A stretch of DNA of 64,000 bases from Amycolatopsis mediterranei. GTDB lineage: Bacteria > Actinomycetota > Actinomycetes > Mycobacteriales > Pseudonocardiaceae. The translations under genes were made by a program, and so were the position numbers. The notes beneath the pieces were generated by a model that worked only from the letters and a program-made list of their open reading frames with translations, was not told the origin of the DNA and did not search any database. This document shows, piece by piece, positions 34,623-43,285 of the stretch (within the stretch, counting starts at the first letter, position 1; each line of letters opens with the position of its first letter). The stretch covers positions 5,886,158 to 5,950,157 of the forward strand of contig NZ_CP100416.1 of the NCBI RefSeq assembly GCF_026017845.1, read 5' to 3'.

Positions 34623-35987
34623 TCAGCCGAGCGGGATCCGGATGCCGACCCGGGCGCCACCGGAGGGCCGGTTCGCGGCGGCCGCCTCGCCGCCGTGTGC
34701 CCGCGCGACGGCCCGCACCACCGCGAGACCGAGGCCGCTGCCGCCACCGGCGCGGGAGCGGGCGGTGTCGGCCCGGCGGAAGCGTTCGAACGCCTGCTCG
34801 GCGAATCCGTCCGCGAATCCCGGTCCCTCGTCGGCCACCTCGATCAGCAGGCCGTCGCCGTCAGCGGTGGCCGAGAGCACGACTTCCGACCCCGGCGGGG
34901 CGTGGCGGAGCGCGTTGGCGAGCAGGTTGTCCAGCACCTGGCGGATCCGTCCCGGATGCAGCGGCGCCGCCAGGCTGCCGTCGGCCACCACTCGCAGGTC
35001 GACTTCCTTCCCGGCGGCGACCGGCCGGGCGGCGGTGACGGCGGCGTCCAGCAACGGCAGCACCGGCTGGCCCGGCATCCGGTCGACGGGCACGTGGTCG
35101 TCGTCGGCCGCGAGCACCAGCAGGTCGTCGACCAGCCGGCCGAGCCGGATCGTCTCCTGTTCCGCATGGCGGACGGCCTCCCGCAACTCCGGCAAGCTGC
35201 GACCCGGCGCACCGGCCAGCTCCAAAGTGGTCCGCAGGTTCGTCAACGGAGTCCGGACCTCGTGCGAGGCATCCGCGACGAACTGCCGCTGGCGCGTGAG
35301 TCCGGCCGAGATCCTGGCCAGCAGGGCGTTCATGGTCTCGGCCAGCGCGGCGACCTCGTCCCCGGTGCCGGGCACCCGCACCGGCGTGGACGGATCGGTC
35401 TCGGATATCCCGGAGACCTCGCGGCGCAGCTGTTCCACGGGTCTCAGCGCGGCGCCCGCCAGCAGCCAGGCGCCCCAGCCGCCGACGAGCACCGTCACGG
35501 CCGCGGCACCGCTCAGCCACCAGGTCACGCGCCTGGTCAGGTCGTTCTGCAGGTCCAATGGCGTCGCCACGACGACGGTCCAGGTGCCGGCCGCGGTTTC
35601 CGCCGGTGTCGCGTACAGGCGGTAGTCCGGCCCGGTGCCGACCGTCCGGTAGCCGCCGCCCCGCCGGGCGGACTTGACCTGGCCCGCGTCGAGGAGCGTG
35701 ACGCCGCCGAGGTCGGGGGACCCGGCGGCGGCCTTCCCGCTCGGGTCGATCAGCTGGATCAGCAGGTTCGCGTGCGCCGGGGTCATGGCGTGCACGGCGG
35801 CCGGGCCGTCCCGCGCGACCACCCTGGCCAGCCGGACCGCCCGCGACCGCAGCTGGCCGTCCAGCCGGTGGTCCAGACCCAGGTCGAGGGTCGCCGCGAA
35901 CAGGACGATGCCGATCGCCGTGAGCACCGCGGCGGTGAGCACGTACACGGCCGTCAAGCGCGTCCGGACCGGAAGGTTCAGGGGCAC
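34623..35987 (-). CDS. sensor histidine kinase
   Basis: The 454-residue kinase has two transmembrane helices (about 10-32 and 155-178) around a 120-residue extracytoplasmic sensor, a HAMP domain, the phospho-accepting histidine in DASHEVRTPLTN, and an ATPase domain with N-box NLLANALRHAP, G1 DEGPGF and G2 GGSGLGLAV. It overlaps the response regulator gene by 10 bp, giving coupled synthesis. The sensed signal is unknown; its position between a glycan-linked importer and a secreted protein suggests extracellular carbohydrate or envelope cues. Confidence 0.93.
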   Translation of the reverse strand: MPLNLPVRTRLTAVYVLTAAVLTAIGIVLFAATLDLGLDHRLDGQLRSRAVRLARVVARDGPAAVHAMTPAHANLLIQLIDPSGKAAAGSPDLGGVTLLDAGQVKSARRGGGYRTVGTGPDYRLYATPAETAAGTWTVVVATPLDLQNDLTRRVTWWLSGAAAVTVLVGGWGAWLLAGAALRPVEQLRREVSGISETDPSTPVRVPGTGDEVAALAETMNALLARISAGLTRQRQFVADASHEVRTPLTNLRTTLELAGAPGRSLPELREAVRHAEQETIRLGRLVDDLLVLAADDDHVPVDRMPGQPVLPLLDAAVTAARPVAAGKEVDLRVVADGSLAAPLHPGRIRQVLDNLLANALRHAPPGSEVVLSATADGDGLLIEVADEGPGFADGFAEQAFERFRRADTARSRAGGGSGLGLAVVRAVARAHGGEAAAANRPSGGARVGIRIPLG

Positions 35988-36649
35988 GTGACCCGCAACC
36001 GGTAGCCGACGCCGCGAACGGTCTCGATCAGGTCCTGGCCGACTTTGTGCCGCAGGTAGCGGACATATTGGTCGACCACGTTCGAGGTGACCGGATAGCG
36101 GTAGCCCCAGACCTGGTCGAGGATCCGCGAGCGGGTCAGCACCTGGTCCTGGTGGTGCATCAGCAGTTCGAGGAGCGTGAACTCCGTCGCCGAGAGGTAG
36201 ACCTCCGACGGGCCGGACCAGACCCGGCGGCTCAATGGGTCCAGCCTGAGCGAGCCGGCCTGCAGCCGCACGGCGACGTCACGCCCGATACCCGCGCGGC
36301 GGGTCAGCGCGCGCACCCGCGCGCACAGTTCGACGAAGCTGAAGGGCTTGCACAGGTAGTCGTCGGCGCCCGCGTCCAGGCCTTTGACCCGATCGGACAC
36401 CGAGTCGCGGGCGGTGAGCATCAGGACCGGCACGTGCCAGCCCGACTGCCGCAGCCGGGCGCACAGCTCGAAGCCGTCCACGTCCGGGAGCATCACGTCG
36501 AGGATCGCCGCGTCGTGTTCCATCGACGCGGCGGTCACCAGTGCCTGGGAACCGCTTTCGGCGATGTCGGTCGCGTAGCCTTCTTCGGCGAAACCACGGC
36601 CCAGCAGTTTCGCCATGTAACCCTCGTCCTCGACGATCAGCAGCCGCAT
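35978..36649 (-). CDS. OmpR-family response regulator
   Basis: The 223-residue protein has a receiver domain (phospho-acceptor Asp51 in AILDVMLPD, conserved Lys101 in CKP) and a C-terminal winged helix with VYLSATEFTLLELLMHH and ETVRGVGYRLRV. It precedes and overlaps its kinase. It is transcribed divergently from the DUF1996 gene, and the intergenic region holds a site related to those of the GH2/GH8 and importer promoters. Confidence 0.94.
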   Translation of the reverse strand: MRLLIVEDEGYMAKLLGRGFAEEGYATDIAESGSQALVTAASMEHDAAILDVMLPDVDGFELCARLRQSGWHVPVLMLTARDSVSDRVKGLDAGADDYLCKPFSFVELCARVRALTRRAGIGRDVAVRLQAGSLRLDPLSRRVWSGPSEVYLSATEFTLLELLMHHQDQVLTRSRILDQVWGYRYPVTSNVVDQYVRYLRHKVGQDLIETVRGVGYRLRVTCP

Positions 36650-36728
36650 GGTGAGTGCATTTTAACGAGCGTGATCGTCGAACGCCAGAGACGCGCCCGC
36701 GGCGTTGCTCGAATGGAGGCGAAGGCAA

Positions 36729-36768
36729 GATGTGAGAATTCAAATCTGCTCCACATGATCACCACATC
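36729..36768. promoter_or_regulatory. third occurrence of the GATGTG-type palindrome
   Basis: GATGTGAGAATTCAAATC (36729-36746) matches the GH2/GH8 site at 15 of 18 positions. A weaker reversed copy, GATGTGGTGATCATGTGG, lies at 36751-36768. Both fall between the response regulator and DUF1996 start codons. Confidence 0.6.
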
Positions 36769-36824
36769 GTCACCGCTCTACGCTGAGCGCGGGCCTGCAA
36801 CTCCAGCGAAGGAGCACCAAGACC

Positions 36825-37688
36825 ATGCGACTCGGGCTACGAAAGTCTCTTCGACGTCCGGCAACCCGCACAGTCGCAGCCGGCGGCGTCGCACTCGCCT
36901 GCCTCATCGCGACCGGCGTGCCGGATGCGGCCGCGGTGGGCGGCGGCGGTTTCACCGGAAAGTTCGAAAACCTGTGCAGCTACACGCACACGAATCAGGA
37001 CGACGCCATTCTCTTCCCCAACCAGCCCGGCGCGTCGGCACACCTGCACGACTACGTGTCCAATCCCGCGGCGGACGCGAACTCCACCGCGGCCAGCCTC
37101 CGGGCCGGAACCACCAACTGCGTCAACAACCTCGACTTCGCCTCGTACTGGGCACCGACGCTGTACAGCGGCACCACGGCGGTGCACACCGCGAGCGACA
37201 CCATCTACTACCTGACCAACGGCAAGAAGAACGTGCAGCCCTATCCGTTCGGCTTCAAGGAGATCGCCGGCAACGCGAGGGCCACCAACCCTTCGCAGGC
37301 CCAGAACATCCTGTGGGGCTGCTCGACGACCGCACCGACACTGCCTGAGGCACCGAACTGCGCCTCCGGCGAGCAGCTGCACGTGCGGGTGAACTTCGCC
37401 GACTGCTGGGACGGTGTCCACCTGGACAGCCCCGACCACGTCAGCCACGTCGCCTACAGCACCAAGAACGTGTGCCCGGCCGGGTTCCCGGTGCCCATTC
37501 CGATGCTGAGCATCCTGTTCAAGTACCCCACCGCCAACGGCGCCGTCCTGAAGACCTCGGCCGGGATGGGGACCTACAGCATGCACGCCGACTTCTTCAA
37601 CGCCTGGGACGTCAAGGAGCTGCAGCACATGGTCACCATGTGCCTCGACGCGGGCAAGGACTGCGGCCGGCCCACCGGTGTCCAGTAG
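36825..37688 (+). CDS. secreted DUF1996 protein
   Basis: The 287-residue protein has a Sec signal (about 1-37, ending DAAA) and a DUF1996 domain with CSYTHTNQDDAILFPNQPG, SAHLHDYV, LHVRVNFADCWDG and HADFFNAWD, including paired cysteines and conserved histidines. DUF1996 proteins are secreted by fungi and actinomycetes and lack an agreed function. AAGGAG precedes the ATG. It is divergent from the two-component operon, which makes it a likely target of that system. A hairpin terminator follows. Confidence 0.88.
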   Translation: MRLGLRKSLRRPATRTVAAGGVALACLIATGVPDAAAVGGGGFTGKFENLCSYTHTNQDDAILFPNQPGASAHLHDYVSNPAADANSTAASLRAGTTNCVNNLDFASYWAPTLYSGTTAVHTASDTIYYLTNGKKNVQPYPFGFKEIAGNARATNPSQAQNILWGCSTTAPTLPEAPNCASGEQLHVRVNFADCWDGVHLDSPDHVSHVAYSTKNVCPAGFPVPIPMLSILFKYPTANGAVLKTSAGMGTYSMHADFFNAWDVKELQHMVTMCLDAGKDCGRPTGVQ

Positions 37689-37714
37689 CGACGGTCGACC
37701 GCGCCCGGCGCCGA

Positions 37715-37742
37715 GGGGATGCGGCACCACCGGCGCATCCCC
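37715..37742. terminator. 9-bp hairpin after the DUF1996 gene
   Basis: GGGGATGCG (37715-37723) pairs perfectly with CGCATCCCC (37734-37742) across a 10-nt loop, 26 bp past the DUF1996 stop. Confidence 0.7.
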
Positions 37743-37802
37743 TTCGCCCGTGGTGCCGGCGAGGTTCGACGCCGACATCCCCGCCCCCGGACGGAGGTTC
37801 CC

Positions 37803-38345
37803 GTGATCCGGCTGATCGTGGTCTCGTTGCTCGCGGCCGCCGCGGTCGTGGCCGCCGGCTGCGGCAGGCCGCCGGCTCCGGCCGGCCCACCGTCCGCGGC
37901 GCCGTCCCACCTCCCCTCCGACACGCCGTCGAAGGCGGCGTCGATGGTCTGCGCGGACGAGGCGCAGCACGAGATCTCGCTCAGCCTCCAGCTCGAACTC
38001 GCCCGGCCGGTGACGCCGACCTGGTCGGACCACCTGTACTCCTGCCGCTACCCCTACCCGGTCGGCACGATGACGTTGTCGGTCAAGGAACTCGCCGGCA
38101 CCGCCGCCGCGGCCTCGTACTTCACCGCCCTGCGAAGCCACGTCACGCGGCCGGTCACGGTGCCCGGCCTCGGCCAGGAGGCCTACCGCGAACCGGACGG
38201 ATCACTCGTCGTGCACAAGGACTTCATGGTCCTGCGGATCGACGTCGGCGGTCTGCCCGGCCGGTTCGGGCAACCGCCGCTGTCCAGGTCCGAAGCCGCC
38301 CGCCGCGTCGGTGCCGACATCATGGCCTGCTGGACCGGGCACTGA
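37803..38345 (+). CDS. small lipoprotein of unknown function
   Basis: The GTG at 37803 with ACGGAGG upstream gives 180 residues: a lipoprotein signal with lipobox VAAGC (Cys20), a Pro/Ser-rich linker, and a domain containing LYSCRYPYPVGTMTLSVKEL and a late MACWTGH, so two cysteines may pair. Similar actinobacterial lipoproteins are common and uncharacterised. An upstream in-frame ATG at 37719 would destroy the signal and is rejected. Confidence 0.75.
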   Translation: MIRLIVVSLLAAAAVVAAGCGRPPAPAGPPSAAPSHLPSDTPSKAASMVCADEAQHEISLSLQLELARPVTPTWSDHLYSCRYPYPVGTMTLSVKELAGTAAAASYFTALRSHVTRPVTVPGLGQEAYREPDGSLVVHKDFMVLRIDVGGLPGRFGQPPLSRSEAARRVGADIMACWTGH

Positions 38346-38383
38346 GTCCCCGAGCGAACTTGATCCCGGCCGGGGCCGCGGGA

Positions 38384-38839
38384 TCAGTCCTGCAGGTCCT
38401 CCGCGGTGAACGAGCGTCGTTCGGTGAGCTGGGCCAGGTGCGCTTCCAGGGTCTCGAGCTGCTCGGGTCCGATCCGGGCTGCCCAGCGGCCGCGCACGTC
38501 GTCGAACAGGGCACCGCCGATGGCCATCAGCTCGCGGCCTCGCGGAGTGACCCGCACGCGCTTGCGGCGTCCGTCGCTCGGGTCGGGCTCGCGGTCGACG
38601 TAGCCGAAGTCCTCCAGCACGGCGATGGTCTGCGCCGCCGCCTGCTTGGTCACCGACAACCGGCGACCGAGCTCGGAGGCGGTGTCCGCACCCGCCTCCA
38701 CCGCGCGCAACGCGAACTCGTGCACCGGGCGGACGCCTCGGTGGCCGCGCTTCGCGAGCTCCACGTTCACCTCGTCGACCATCGAATGGAACCCGCCGAG
38801 CAGCAGAAGCGCGAGCTCGGCACCACTGGACTGCGCCAT
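38384..38839 (-). CDS. MarR-family transcriptional regulator
   Basis: From ATG 38839 the protein has 151 residues; ATG 38866 is an alternative adding nine. The winged-helix core is TASELGRRLSVTKQAAAQTI with the wing REPDPSDGRRKRVRVT. MarR proteins are dimeric repressors relieved by small phenolic or oxidant ligands. It is divergent from an alpha/beta hydrolase gene, and two identical-type palindromes lie between them, so it most likely controls that hydrolase and itself. Confidence 0.9.
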   Translation of the reverse strand: MAQSSGAELALLLLGGFHSMVDEVNVELAKRGHRGVRPVHEFALRAVEAGADTASELGRRLSVTKQAAAQTIAVLEDFGYVDREPDPSDGRRKRVRVTPRGRELMAIGGALFDDVRGRWAARIGPEQLETLEAHLAQLTERRSFTAEDLQD

Positions 38840-38869
38840 GCGGCCGATCATACGAGGCCCGGCCATATA

Positions 38870-38914
38870 GACAAGTTACTTGTCCATCCCCTAGGGTTCG
38901 ACAAGTAACTTGTC
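38870..38914. promoter_or_regulatory. two MarR operators (GACAAGTWACTTGTC)
   Basis: GACAAGTTACTTGTC (38870-38884) and GACAAGTAACTTGTC (38900-38914) are 15-bp palindromes 30 bp apart centre to centre, about three helical turns, so two repressor dimers would sit on one face. The second ends 20 bp before the hydrolase start. Confidence 0.88.
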
Positions 38915-38934
38915 CATCTGCTCGAAGGGACCTC

Positions 38935-39804
38935 ATGGACCGCCTCGCCGCCACCATCCCCGGTGTCGACCACCACCGGATCAGCCTCAACGACACCGAA
39001 CTGCACTACGTCGCCGCCGGCACCACCGGATCTCCCGTCCTGCTCGTGCACGGCTTCCCCGAGACCTGGTGGGTGTTCCACAAGCTGATCCCCCTGCTCA
39101 GCGCGCACCACCGGGTGTTCGCCGTCGACCTTCGCGGATTCGGCGACTCCGCCACCGCCACCCGCGAGCACGACAGCGCGACCGCGGCGAACGACCTCAG
39201 CGACCTGATCACCCGCCTGGACGTCGGTCCCGTCCACCTCACCGGCCAGGACATCAGCGGCCCCGCGACGTTCCGGGTCGCCGCAACCCACCCCGAACTC
39301 GTCCGCAGCTACACCGGAATCGAGACCGGACTCCCGGGATTCGGCGCCGAGAGGCTCGCCGACGTCACCCACGGCGGCGCCTGGCACATCGGCGTCCTCG
39401 CCGCTCCCGGCATCCCGGAAATGCTCCTCGCCGGACGTGAGCGGGAGTTCATCGCCGACTACGCGATCCCCTCCCTCACCGCGAACCCCGGCGCGTTCAC
39501 CGACGCCGACATCGACGAGCTCGTCCGCTCCTACGCCCGACCCGACGCCTTCGCCGGCGCCGCCGGCCTGTACCGGTCGCTGCTCTCCGACGGCGAAGAA
39601 CTCCGCCGGCTCGCGACTCGGAAGCTGGACATGCCCGTACTCGCGGTGGCAGGTCGCTCGGCGAACTTCACACCCGCCACGCTGCAGCAGGTCGCCACCG
39701 ACGTGACCGCCGTTCACATCGAACGGATCGGCCACTACGTGGCCATGGAAGCCCCCGGCCAGCTCGCGGCGGCCCTCCACTCCTTCTACACGAACGTCGA
39801 TTGA
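38935..39804 (+). CDS. alpha/beta hydrolase, epoxide hydrolase/dehalogenase-like
   Basis: The 289-residue enzyme has the oxyanion motif HGFPETWW, the nucleophile elbow TGQDISG with an aspartate nucleophile rather than serine, and the catalytic histidine in RIGHYVAMEAP. An Asp nucleophile with HGFPE is typical of epoxide hydrolases and haloalkane dehalogenases, which detoxify or process reactive esters or epoxides. The ATG at 38935 follows GAAGGGA. Control by the divergent MarR protein suggests induction by a xenobiotic-like compound. Confidence 0.88.
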   Translation: MDRLAATIPGVDHHRISLNDTELHYVAAGTTGSPVLLVHGFPETWWVFHKLIPLLSAHHRVFAVDLRGFGDSATATREHDSATAANDLSDLITRLDVGPVHLTGQDISGPATFRVAATHPELVRSYTGIETGLPGFGAERLADVTHGGAWHIGVLAAPGIPEMLLAGREREFIADYAIPSLTANPGAFTDADIDELVRSYARPDAFAGAAGLYRSLLSDGEELRRLATRKLDMPVLAVAGRSANFTPATLQQVATDVTAVHIERIGHYVAMEAPGQLAAALHSFYTNVD

Positions 39805-39848
39805 ACAAGCGCTTCAGGTTGTTCTGCGGCGGGCCGTGCCGGCTGCGC

Positions 39849-41531
39849 TCAGGGCCGTTCGTCCGCGTCGGGTCCGGTGAACACGTCCTGGTTTCGCCGT
39901 CGGCCCAGCAGCGTCAACGCGATGAGGGCGGCCGCCGCGGCGGCGATGCCGCACACCAGGTAGCCGATGGCGTAGGCGTGGGAAAGGGCGTGGAACGCGA
40001 CGTCTTTGAGGGGGTTGAACGGGATCGGTGTGCCGTCGGGTCCCGGTACCGTCGCCGGGACGCCGTTCTCCCCGAGCGGGCCGGACTTCACCGCGTGGAC
40101 GGCCGCTTCCACCGCCGGGCGCTGGGCGGCGGGGACGTGCTGCGGTGCGGCGTAGAAACTGTCCAATGCGGACTTGAGAGAAGGGGACGAGGCGATTTCG
40201 GCGTTGATCGCGTTCGCGGCGTTCGTCAGCGCGATCGCGCCCACGATGGCGGGCCCGAGCGTCAGGCCGCCGTCGCGCAACATGCTCGTCGCCCCGCTGG
40301 CCATGCCGGCTTTGGACGTCGGGACGCTGTTGACCGCGACGACGGTGATGGAAGTGACGGCCAGCTTGAACCCGGCGCCGACGACCAGCAGCGGAGCCGC
40401 GACCGCCCCGATGGAGAGGTTCGTGGCCGGGATGGCGGCGAGCACGAAGTCGCCGATCCCGATCAGCGCCATCCCGGTGCCGAGCACGACGCCGGGGCTG
40501 AAGCGCTCGACCACCCGGGTGCTGACCGGGAACAGCACCACGCCCATCACGTTCAGGCAGAAGAAGCCGAGGGACGTCGCGAGCGGGGTGTACTCCTGGA
40601 TGGCCGACAGCCGGATGCTCGTCGCATACGCGGTGCCCAGGTAGGCGAACATGCCGACGACCGTCACCACCGCGGAGACCGTGAACATCCGGTTGCCGAA
40701 CAGGTCCAAGCGGATCAACGGCCGGTCCACCCGGCGCTCGATCACCACGAACAGCACCATGAACACGACGGCCACGACGAACCCGCCGATCACCGGAACG
40801 CTGCCCCAGCCGTCGTCGGCTCCCTGGATCACCGCGTACAGCAGCGCGAACAGGGACACCGCGATGGTGATCTGGCCCGGCCAGTCCAGCGACCGGCCCA
40901 CCGGCGCTGCGGAGTTCTGCGCACCCACCAGGGTGATCGCACAGCTGACCACGGCCAGGACCGCCATGGCGAGGAAGGCGTAGCGCCAGCTCGCGTACGC
41001 ACCGCCCGAATGGGGGATGCGCGCCAGCAGGCCGGCCAGCACCGGCGAGATGAAACCGGCGCCGGTGAGGGCGGCGGCCCAGATCGAGATGGAGTGCGCG
41101 CGCTGCCGGACGCTCTGCGTACCCGCGGCGAGCATCGCGATCGACGTCGGGAAGATCGCCGCGGCTCCGATGCCGGAAACCACCTGACCGGTGATGAGCA
41201 CCCCGGTGCCGCCGCTGGGCGTGAAGAAGCCGAGCAACCCGCCCACGGCCATCAGCGCGGCGCCGGCGGCCAGCAGCCGCTTGCGTCCGAAGAGGTCGCC
41301 GACCACGCCGAAGGACAGCTCGAGCAGGGTCACCGGAACCAGGAAGGCGTCGGAGATCCAGGTCAGCGTCGTCGACGAGGTGTGCAGGTCCTGGTTGATG
41401 AAGCCGTTGATGACGGCCGGGATGGACAGGCCGATCTGGGCGATGGCGACGGCCGCTGCCGCAGACACCAAGGTGCCCCGTCGGAGCTCCACTGGTGCAG
41501 CCGGGCCGGAGGGGGCGACGGTCTCACTCAC
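39849..41531 (-). CDS. MFS drug/proton antiporter, DHA2 type (14 TM)
   Basis: From GTG 41531 the protein has 560 residues (an ATG at 41549 would add six) with about 14 hydrophobic helices, the inter-helix motif GDLFGRKRLL and the motif-C-like GAGFISPVLAG of drug exporters. A long hydrophilic loop precedes the last helix (PGPDGTPIPFNPLKDV). It likely expels a toxic organic compound using the proton gradient. It lies 47 bp downstream of a MarR gene on the same strand, forming a classic repressor-efflux operon. Confidence 0.88.
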   Translation of the reverse strand: MSETVAPSGPAAPVELRRGTLVSAAAAVAIAQIGLSIPAVINGFINQDLHTSSTTLTWISDAFLVPVTLLELSFGVVGDLFGRKRLLAAGAALMAVGGLLGFFTPSGGTGVLITGQVVSGIGAAAIFPTSIAMLAAGTQSVRQRAHSISIWAAALTGAGFISPVLAGLLARIPHSGGAYASWRYAFLAMAVLAVVSCAITLVGAQNSAAPVGRSLDWPGQITIAVSLFALLYAVIQGADDGWGSVPVIGGFVVAVVFMVLFVVIERRVDRPLIRLDLFGNRMFTVSAVVTVVGMFAYLGTAYATSIRLSAIQEYTPLATSLGFFCLNVMGVVLFPVSTRVVERFSPGVVLGTGMALIGIGDFVLAAIPATNLSIGAVAAPLLVVGAGFKLAVTSITVVAVNSVPTSKAGMASGATSMLRDGGLTLGPAIVGAIALTNAANAINAEIASSPSLKSALDSFYAAPQHVPAAQRPAVEAAVHAVKSGPLGENGVPATVPGPDGTPIPFNPLKDVAFHALSHAYAIGYLVCGIAAAAAALIALTLLGRRRNQDVFTGPDADERP

Positions 41532-41578
41532 GATTGTGAAGCAAACCACACCGAAAACCAGATGTACAGGTTTCCTGA

Positions 41579-42121
41579 CTATCGCCTGAAGGTGGGCTTC
41601 TTCCGTGATTTTTCGTCCACCGCGCGAGGTGCGGGGTCACTTTCGACCCCGTGCTCGAGCAGGGCGCGACGGCACAGTTCCAGCGAGCGTTGCAGTTCGC
41701 CGGCCTGGCCGTCGGAAAGCAGCGAGAGCATCCGGTCCTGCAACGCGGCCACCTCCGGCCGGAGCCGGTCGAGCAGCCGCTGCCCGGCGGGCGTCAGGGC
41801 GATGACGAGGCGGCGGCGGTCGGCGGGGTCGCGATGGCGCTCGATCAGGCCGCGGTTCAGCAGCGTCGTCACCATGTCGGCCATGCTCTGGTCGGTGACG
41901 AACGAGTGCCGGGCCAGCCGCGCGGCGGTGAGATCGGGGTGGCGTTCGAGGACGGTCAAGGCGGTGTACTGCAGCGTCGTGATGTCCGCCGGACGGACGA
42001 GGGCGTCGAGTCCGGCGCGCACGGACAGTTCGACCTGCTTCACCAGGTACAGCAAAGTCGACGGCGTCGCCACCGGATCGGCCGCACCGGCCCGGTGCGC
42101 CTGAGTATCACCAGTCTTCAT
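41579..42121 (-). CDS. MarR-family transcriptional regulator
   Basis: The start at 42121 gives 180 residues. The winged helix is DLTAARLARHSFVTDQSMAD with the wing HRDPADRRRLVIALTP. It precedes the DHA2 exporter and presumably represses the pair until the exporter substrate binds. GGAGG sits 12 bases upstream of the ATG. Confidence 0.9.
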   Translation of the reverse strand: MKTGDTQAHRAGAADPVATPSTLLYLVKQVELSVRAGLDALVRPADITTLQYTALTVLERHPDLTAARLARHSFVTDQSMADMVTTLLNRGLIERHRDPADRRRLVIALTPAGQRLLDRLRPEVAALQDRMLSLLSDGQAGELQRSLELCRRALLEHGVESDPAPRAVDEKSRKKPTFRR

Positions 42122-42243
42122 GGTCAGCCAGGACCTCCCTGGACAACCATCGTAGGCGGCTGCCCGGACCCGGACGACCGAGCGAGATCGAGCGGGTCCA
42201 GCGCAAGGCCCGGGCGTGGTACCCGGCCGGCAGCTCCGGCGGC

Positions 42244-42414
42244 TCAGCCATCCGCGATCGGTCGTTCCCCCTTGTCCGTCGGCTTGGCCCGATCGTTCCG
42301 CTGCACCGGACAGCGATGTCGCGGCACCACCGTGGGCGGGGCGTCGTCGAGGGTCCAGCCGAGCGCCGCGGCGGTTCGCAGAGCACAGGTGCGGCACGGG
42401 TCGTCGCCGTTCAC
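42244..42414 (-). CDS. CxxC microprotein coupled to the aquaporin gene
   Basis: A GTG at 42414, one base past the aquaporin stop, opens a 56-residue frame: VNGDDPCRTCALRTAAALGW, then TLDDAPP, PRHRCPVQRN and a charged tail. The CxxC pair plus a His and a later Cys (PRHRC) could bind zinc or iron. The near-overlap with the upstream stop suggests translational coupling. It is too short for routine gene calling and I do not recognise a family, so it is offered as a probable small gene. Confidence 0.5.
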   Translation of the reverse strand: MNGDDPCRTCALRTAAALGWTLDDAPPTVVPRHRCPVQRNDRAKPTDKGERPIADG

Positions 42415-42415
42415 G

Positions 42416-43132
42416 TCACACCCCGGCCTCGACCGCCGGGCGGCGGGTGACGAGGTAGTCGCTCAGGAACGCGGCGGCCAGACCGCCGACGAGCGGGCCG
42501 GCGAGATAGGCGAAAAGCTGGGACCACGCAACACCCTGGCCGGCGAAGAACAGCACGATGTCCGGGCCGAAGGTGCGGGCCAGGTTCACCGAGGCACCCG
42601 TGAGCGGACCGAACACCATGATCTGGGTGGCCAGCGCGAGCCCGATCCCGATGCCGGCCACGCCCCTGGGCGCGTCCGGCGCGACAGCCAGCGCGAACAC
42701 CGCGGTGACCAGGATGAAAGCGCCGATCGCCTCGGCCACCAGCGCCTGGACGTAGCCGGCCCCGGCGCCGAAGGTCGTGGCGCCCAGCCCGGCCGCGGTG
42801 GCCGTGTCGGCGTAGGTGGCATAGACCAGCGCGGCACCGAGCACGCCGCCGGCGAGCTGCGCGACTACGTAGGCGGGGACCTCCCGCCAGGAGAACCGGC
42901 CGCGCGCGGCCAGTGCGACGGTGACCGTCGGGTTGAAGTGCCCGCCCGACACCGAACCGAAGGCGTAGATCGCGACGGCCAGTGCGAGCCCGTGCGCCAG
43001 CGCGACGATCAGCAGACCGGGCCCACCCGCACGGGCCGCCGCGACGGCAACCGCGGCGCCGATGCCGAACAGGCACAGGATGGCCGTGCCGGCGAGCTCG
43101 GCCACCAGGCGACGAACCAGAGACGTGTCCAT
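42416..43132 (-). CDS. MIP-family aquaporin/glycerol channel
   Basis: The 238-residue protein has six transmembrane helices and two half-helix loops. The first pore motif is NPT (HFNPTVTVAL). The second is NLA (ASVNLARTF) rather than NPA, a variation seen in some bacterial channels. RBS GGAAAGGA precedes ATG 43132. It would pass water or small neutral solutes. Its coupled downstream microprotein is unusual. Confidence 0.9.
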   Translation of the reverse strand: MDTSLVRRLVAELAGTAILCLFGIGAAVAVAAARAGGPGLLIVALAHGLALAVAIYAFGSVSGGHFNPTVTVALAARGRFSWREVPAYVVAQLAGGVLGAALVYATYADTATAAGLGATTFGAGAGYVQALVAEAIGAFILVTAVFALAVAPDAPRGVAGIGIGLALATQIMVFGPLTGASVNLARTFGPDIVLFFAGQGVAWSQLFAYLAGPLVGGLAAAFLSDYLVTRRPAVEAGV

Positions 43133-43285
43133 GTACTCGTCCTTTCCTTGCTGTACAAGGGAAAACGGGACGGCGGCACAGACTGACGTTAGAGACTCAC
43201 CACCTCGGCAGACACCGCCGATCGGCCAACGTAAGCGATTGGTAAGAACCACTGGGAAACAGGCCGGCGGTCAGCTGCCTTCGTG

